Shown here: piece after piece, positions 6,299 to 7,404 of the stretch
Numbering within the stretch: the stretch's first letter is position 1
How the letters are laid out: each line of letters starts with the position of its first letter
From: a bacterium
Lineage (GTDB): Bacteria > SZUA-79 > Acidulodesulfobacterales > Acidulodesulfobacteraceae
Assembly (NCBI GenBank): GCA_021803845.1
Contig: JAJZLA010000068.1
Span: forward strand, 1 to 7,404
DNA length: 7,404 bases
Direction of reading: 5' to 3'
Position numbers and translations under genes: made by a program
The notes under the pieces: generated by a model
What the model saw: only the letters and a program-made list of their open reading frames with translations
Databases searched by the model: none
Told to the model about the DNA's origin: nothing

Positions 6299-7192
6299 GT
6301 GTCTATTTATCAGTCTAAATCTGAAAATACGGAAAAGCCAAATATAGTAATAATAAGCGGCATTTCCGGTTCGGGAAAGTCGTCGGCGTTAAAAATTCTT
6401 GAAGATAGAGGTTTTTTTTGCGTAGATAATATGCCGATGATTTTATTGCCGAAATTTTTTGAATTAGGGCTGGCAGCCCGCCTTAAAAACATACTTTTTG
6501 TTATAGATATCAGGGAAAAAAGTTTTTTAAAAGAGTTTGAAGACTATATTAAATTTTTAAAAAGGCGGGCATATTTTTTTAAATTTATTTTTTTAGATGC
6601 AAGAGACGACGTAGTAATAAGGAGATATTCCGAAACAAGAAGAAAACATCCTCTCTCGGAAAACGATATAGCTACGGCGGTTAAAAAAGAACGCAAACTT
6701 CTTAATAATGCAAAAGGTAATGCAGATGCGGTAATAGATACCTCCGATATTAAAATACACGATTTAGAGGGCATCTTATCTGCTCATCTGGACGGTCTTT
6801 TATCTTCAGCGCAATTTTCGGTTAAAATAATCTCTTTCGGTTTTAAATACGGCATTCCGCTTTCCGCCGATACGCTTTTTGACGCGCGGTTTTTACCTAA
6901 CCCTTTTTTTATGACGCAACTTAAAAATCTTACCGGTTTTGATTCGGAAATAGCCGAATATATGCAGTCGTTTAATGAGACCAATAAATTTATAACTCAT
7001 ATATCTGATTTTTTAACTTTTACGCTTCCGCTTTATAAAAAAGAAAATAAATCTTATTTTACCGCAGCTATAGGATGTACCGGCGGCGTTCACAGGTCGG
7101 TGTTTATAGTCGAAGAATTAAAAAAAAGGCTTGCCGGCGTCAACGAAGATTACGGAATTACTTTTTACCATAGGGACGTTCAAAAGAGATAA
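6299..7192 (+). CDS. rapZ: RNase adapter protein RapZ / YvcJ-family P-loop protein
   Basis: Nucleotide-binding protein of the RapZ/YvcJ family. In E. coli it binds GlcNAc6P and the small RNA GlmZ and hands it to RNase E, tuning glucosamine-6-P synthesis for cell wall and LPS; in more distant bacteria only NTP binding/hydrolysis and regulatory effects are known. The 297 residues (E. coli 284) show Walker A GISGSGKS (21-28), RGFFCVDNMP (37-46), RRYSETRRKHPL (108-119), FGFKYGIPLSAD (180-191), FDARFLPNP (194-202) and the C-terminal GCTGGVHRSV (259-268), all conserved. The start is the GTG at 6299: an in-frame stop lies at 6272-6274, no ATG occurs before residue 44, and any later start would remove Walker A. 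It adds about 12 residues before the usual beginning and has no Shine-Dalgarno. Whether a GlmZ-like RNA exists in this organism cannot be judged here. Confidence 0.95.
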   Translation: MSIYQSKSENTEKPNIVIISGISGSGKSSALKILEDRGFFCVDNMPMILLPKFFELGLAARLKNILFVIDIREKSFLKEFEDYIKFLKRRAYFFKFIFLDARDDVVIRRYSETRRKHPLSENDIATAVKKERKLLNNAKGNADAVIDTSDIKIHDLEGILSAHLDGLLSSAQFSVKIISFGFKYGIPLSADTLFDARFLPNPFFMTQLKNLTGFDSEIAEYMQSFNETNKFITHISDFLTFTLPLYKKENKSYFTAAIGCTGGVHRSVFIVEELKKRLAGVNEDYGITFYHRDVQKR

Positions 7193-7215
7193 AACGAAAA
7201 AAACCGCAAAATTTA

Positions 7216-7244
7216 TTGATTTTATGATATATTTATTATATGAT
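7216..7244 (+). promoter_or_regulatory. Putative sigma-70-type promoter of metK
   Basis: TTGATT (7216-7221) and TATGAT (7239-7244) are separated by exactly 17 bases, matching the -35 consensus at 4 of 6 and the -10 consensus at 5 of 6 positions. Transcription would start near 7250-7252, giving a leader of roughly 68 bases. A second TATAAT at 7260-7265 lacks a good -35. This is the best promoter-like sequence in the window, and it separates metK from the rapZ unit. Confidence 0.6.
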
Positions 7245-7255
7245 ATTATCATATA
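7237..7255. promoter_or_regulatory. 19-base palindrome over the metK -10 (operator candidate)
   Basis: TATATGATA, one central T, then TATCATATA form a perfect 9+1+9 palindrome covering the -10 box and the probable start point. TATGATA also appears once more upstream in direct orientation (7223-7229), within the promoter spacer. The layout is that of a repressor dimer site, but as an RNA the same sequence would be a hairpin with almost no loop, so a DNA site is more likely. It does not match the MetJ box (AGACGTCT). Confidence 0.4.
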
Positions 7256-7304
7256 GTTATATAATATAGGCGAATTATTTAGTATATTTTTTAAACATTA
7301 AATT

Positions 7305-7312
7305 AAAGGTGG
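7305..7312 (+). promoter_or_regulatory. Ribosome binding site of metK
   Basis: AAAGGTGG, 6 bases before the ATG at 7319, is a strong match to the anti-Shine-Dalgarno sequence and fixes the metK start. Confidence 0.75.
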
Positions 7313-7318
7313 TTTATT

Positions 7319-7404
7319 ATGAAAAATAAAAAATCAAGTTTTATTTTTACTTCGGAATCCGTAACGGAAGGTCATCCCGATAAAATTTGCGATAAAATAT
7401 CAGA
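7319..7404 (+). CDS. metK: S-adenosylmethionine synthetase, 3'-truncated by the window
   Basis: Makes S-adenosylmethionine from methionine and ATP in the cytosol. Only the first 28 codons are visible: after MKNKKSS comes [21 protein letters not shown], the near-invariant N-terminus of MetK. H19 in GHPDK is the residue that helps break the ATP C5'-O bond (His14 in E. coli numbering), and E13 in the SES segment is also conserved. The frame is open to the window end. The gene has its own promoter and ribosome site, so it is probably a separate transcription unit from rapZ. The 126-base leader region shows no SAM-riboswitch architecture. Confidence 0.97.
   Translation, partial: MKNKKSSFIFTSESVTEGHPDKICDKIS

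Noticed and set aside
7193..7318. SAM riboswitch ahead of metK
   Set aside because: The leader is short and nearly all A/T, with no GC-containing multi-helix arrangement or terminator hairpin; only the near-loopless palindrome is present.
1..7404. A new defence, secretion or mobile system
   Set aside because: Every open frame of substance is a recognised envelope, transcription, ribosome or metabolism gene in a broadly conserved order; no nuclease, toxin, integrase, CRISPR repeat or unusual fusion was found.

Overview
This window looks like an ordinary chromosomal envelope-biogenesis and housekeeping region from an AT-rich Gram-negative bacterium. Every confidently called gene is on the + strand. 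The gene order (Kdo synthesis, then lptCAB, rpoN, hpf and rapZ) is the arrangement known from Proteobacteria in the broad sense. The KdsA is Aquifex-like, hpf is the long form, and kdsA/kdsD/kdsC adjoin lptC/A/B, which suggests a deltaproteobacterial (Desulfobacterota-like) or related deep lineage. That taxonomic guess is inference; AUA-rich isoleucine usage and the low GC fit a low-GC member, but no species can be named.

Layout. (1) Positions 1-3955 hold a tightly packed operon: kdsA (5' end cut off by the window), kdsD, kdsC, lptC, lptA, lptB. Gaps are 0-9 bases, and three junctions are 4-base ATGA stop/start overlaps. The first three genes make Kdo (arabinose-5-P from ribulose-5-P, then Kdo-8-P, then Kdo). 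The last three encode parts of the Lpt machine that carries finished LPS to the outer membrane: inner-membrane-anchored LptC, periplasmic LptA and ATPase LptB. (2) After a very AT-rich 124-base gap come rpoN (sigma-54) and, 33 bases later, a long-form hpf (ribosome hibernation factor). (3) A 161-base non-coding gap follows. In related clusters ptsN or hprK/PTS genes usually lie here. The gap contains two small inverted repeats and a motif resembling the ends of REP/IS200-type elements. (4) rapZ (P-loop RNA-binding/nucleotide-binding protein) starts at a GTG with no visible ribosome site. (5) A 126-base gap carries a good sigma-70-type promoter with a 19-base palindrome over its -10, followed by the first 28 codons of metK (S-adenosylmethionine synthetase), cut by the window end.

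No new defence system, mobile element with its own gene, CRISPR array or RNA gene was found. The observations worth checking are regulatory or evolutionary: the missing PTS gene between hpf and rapZ and the motif left in that gap, the operator-like palindrome ahead of metK, the metal-dependent signature of KdsA, an altered conserved segment in RpoN, and the unusual rapZ start.
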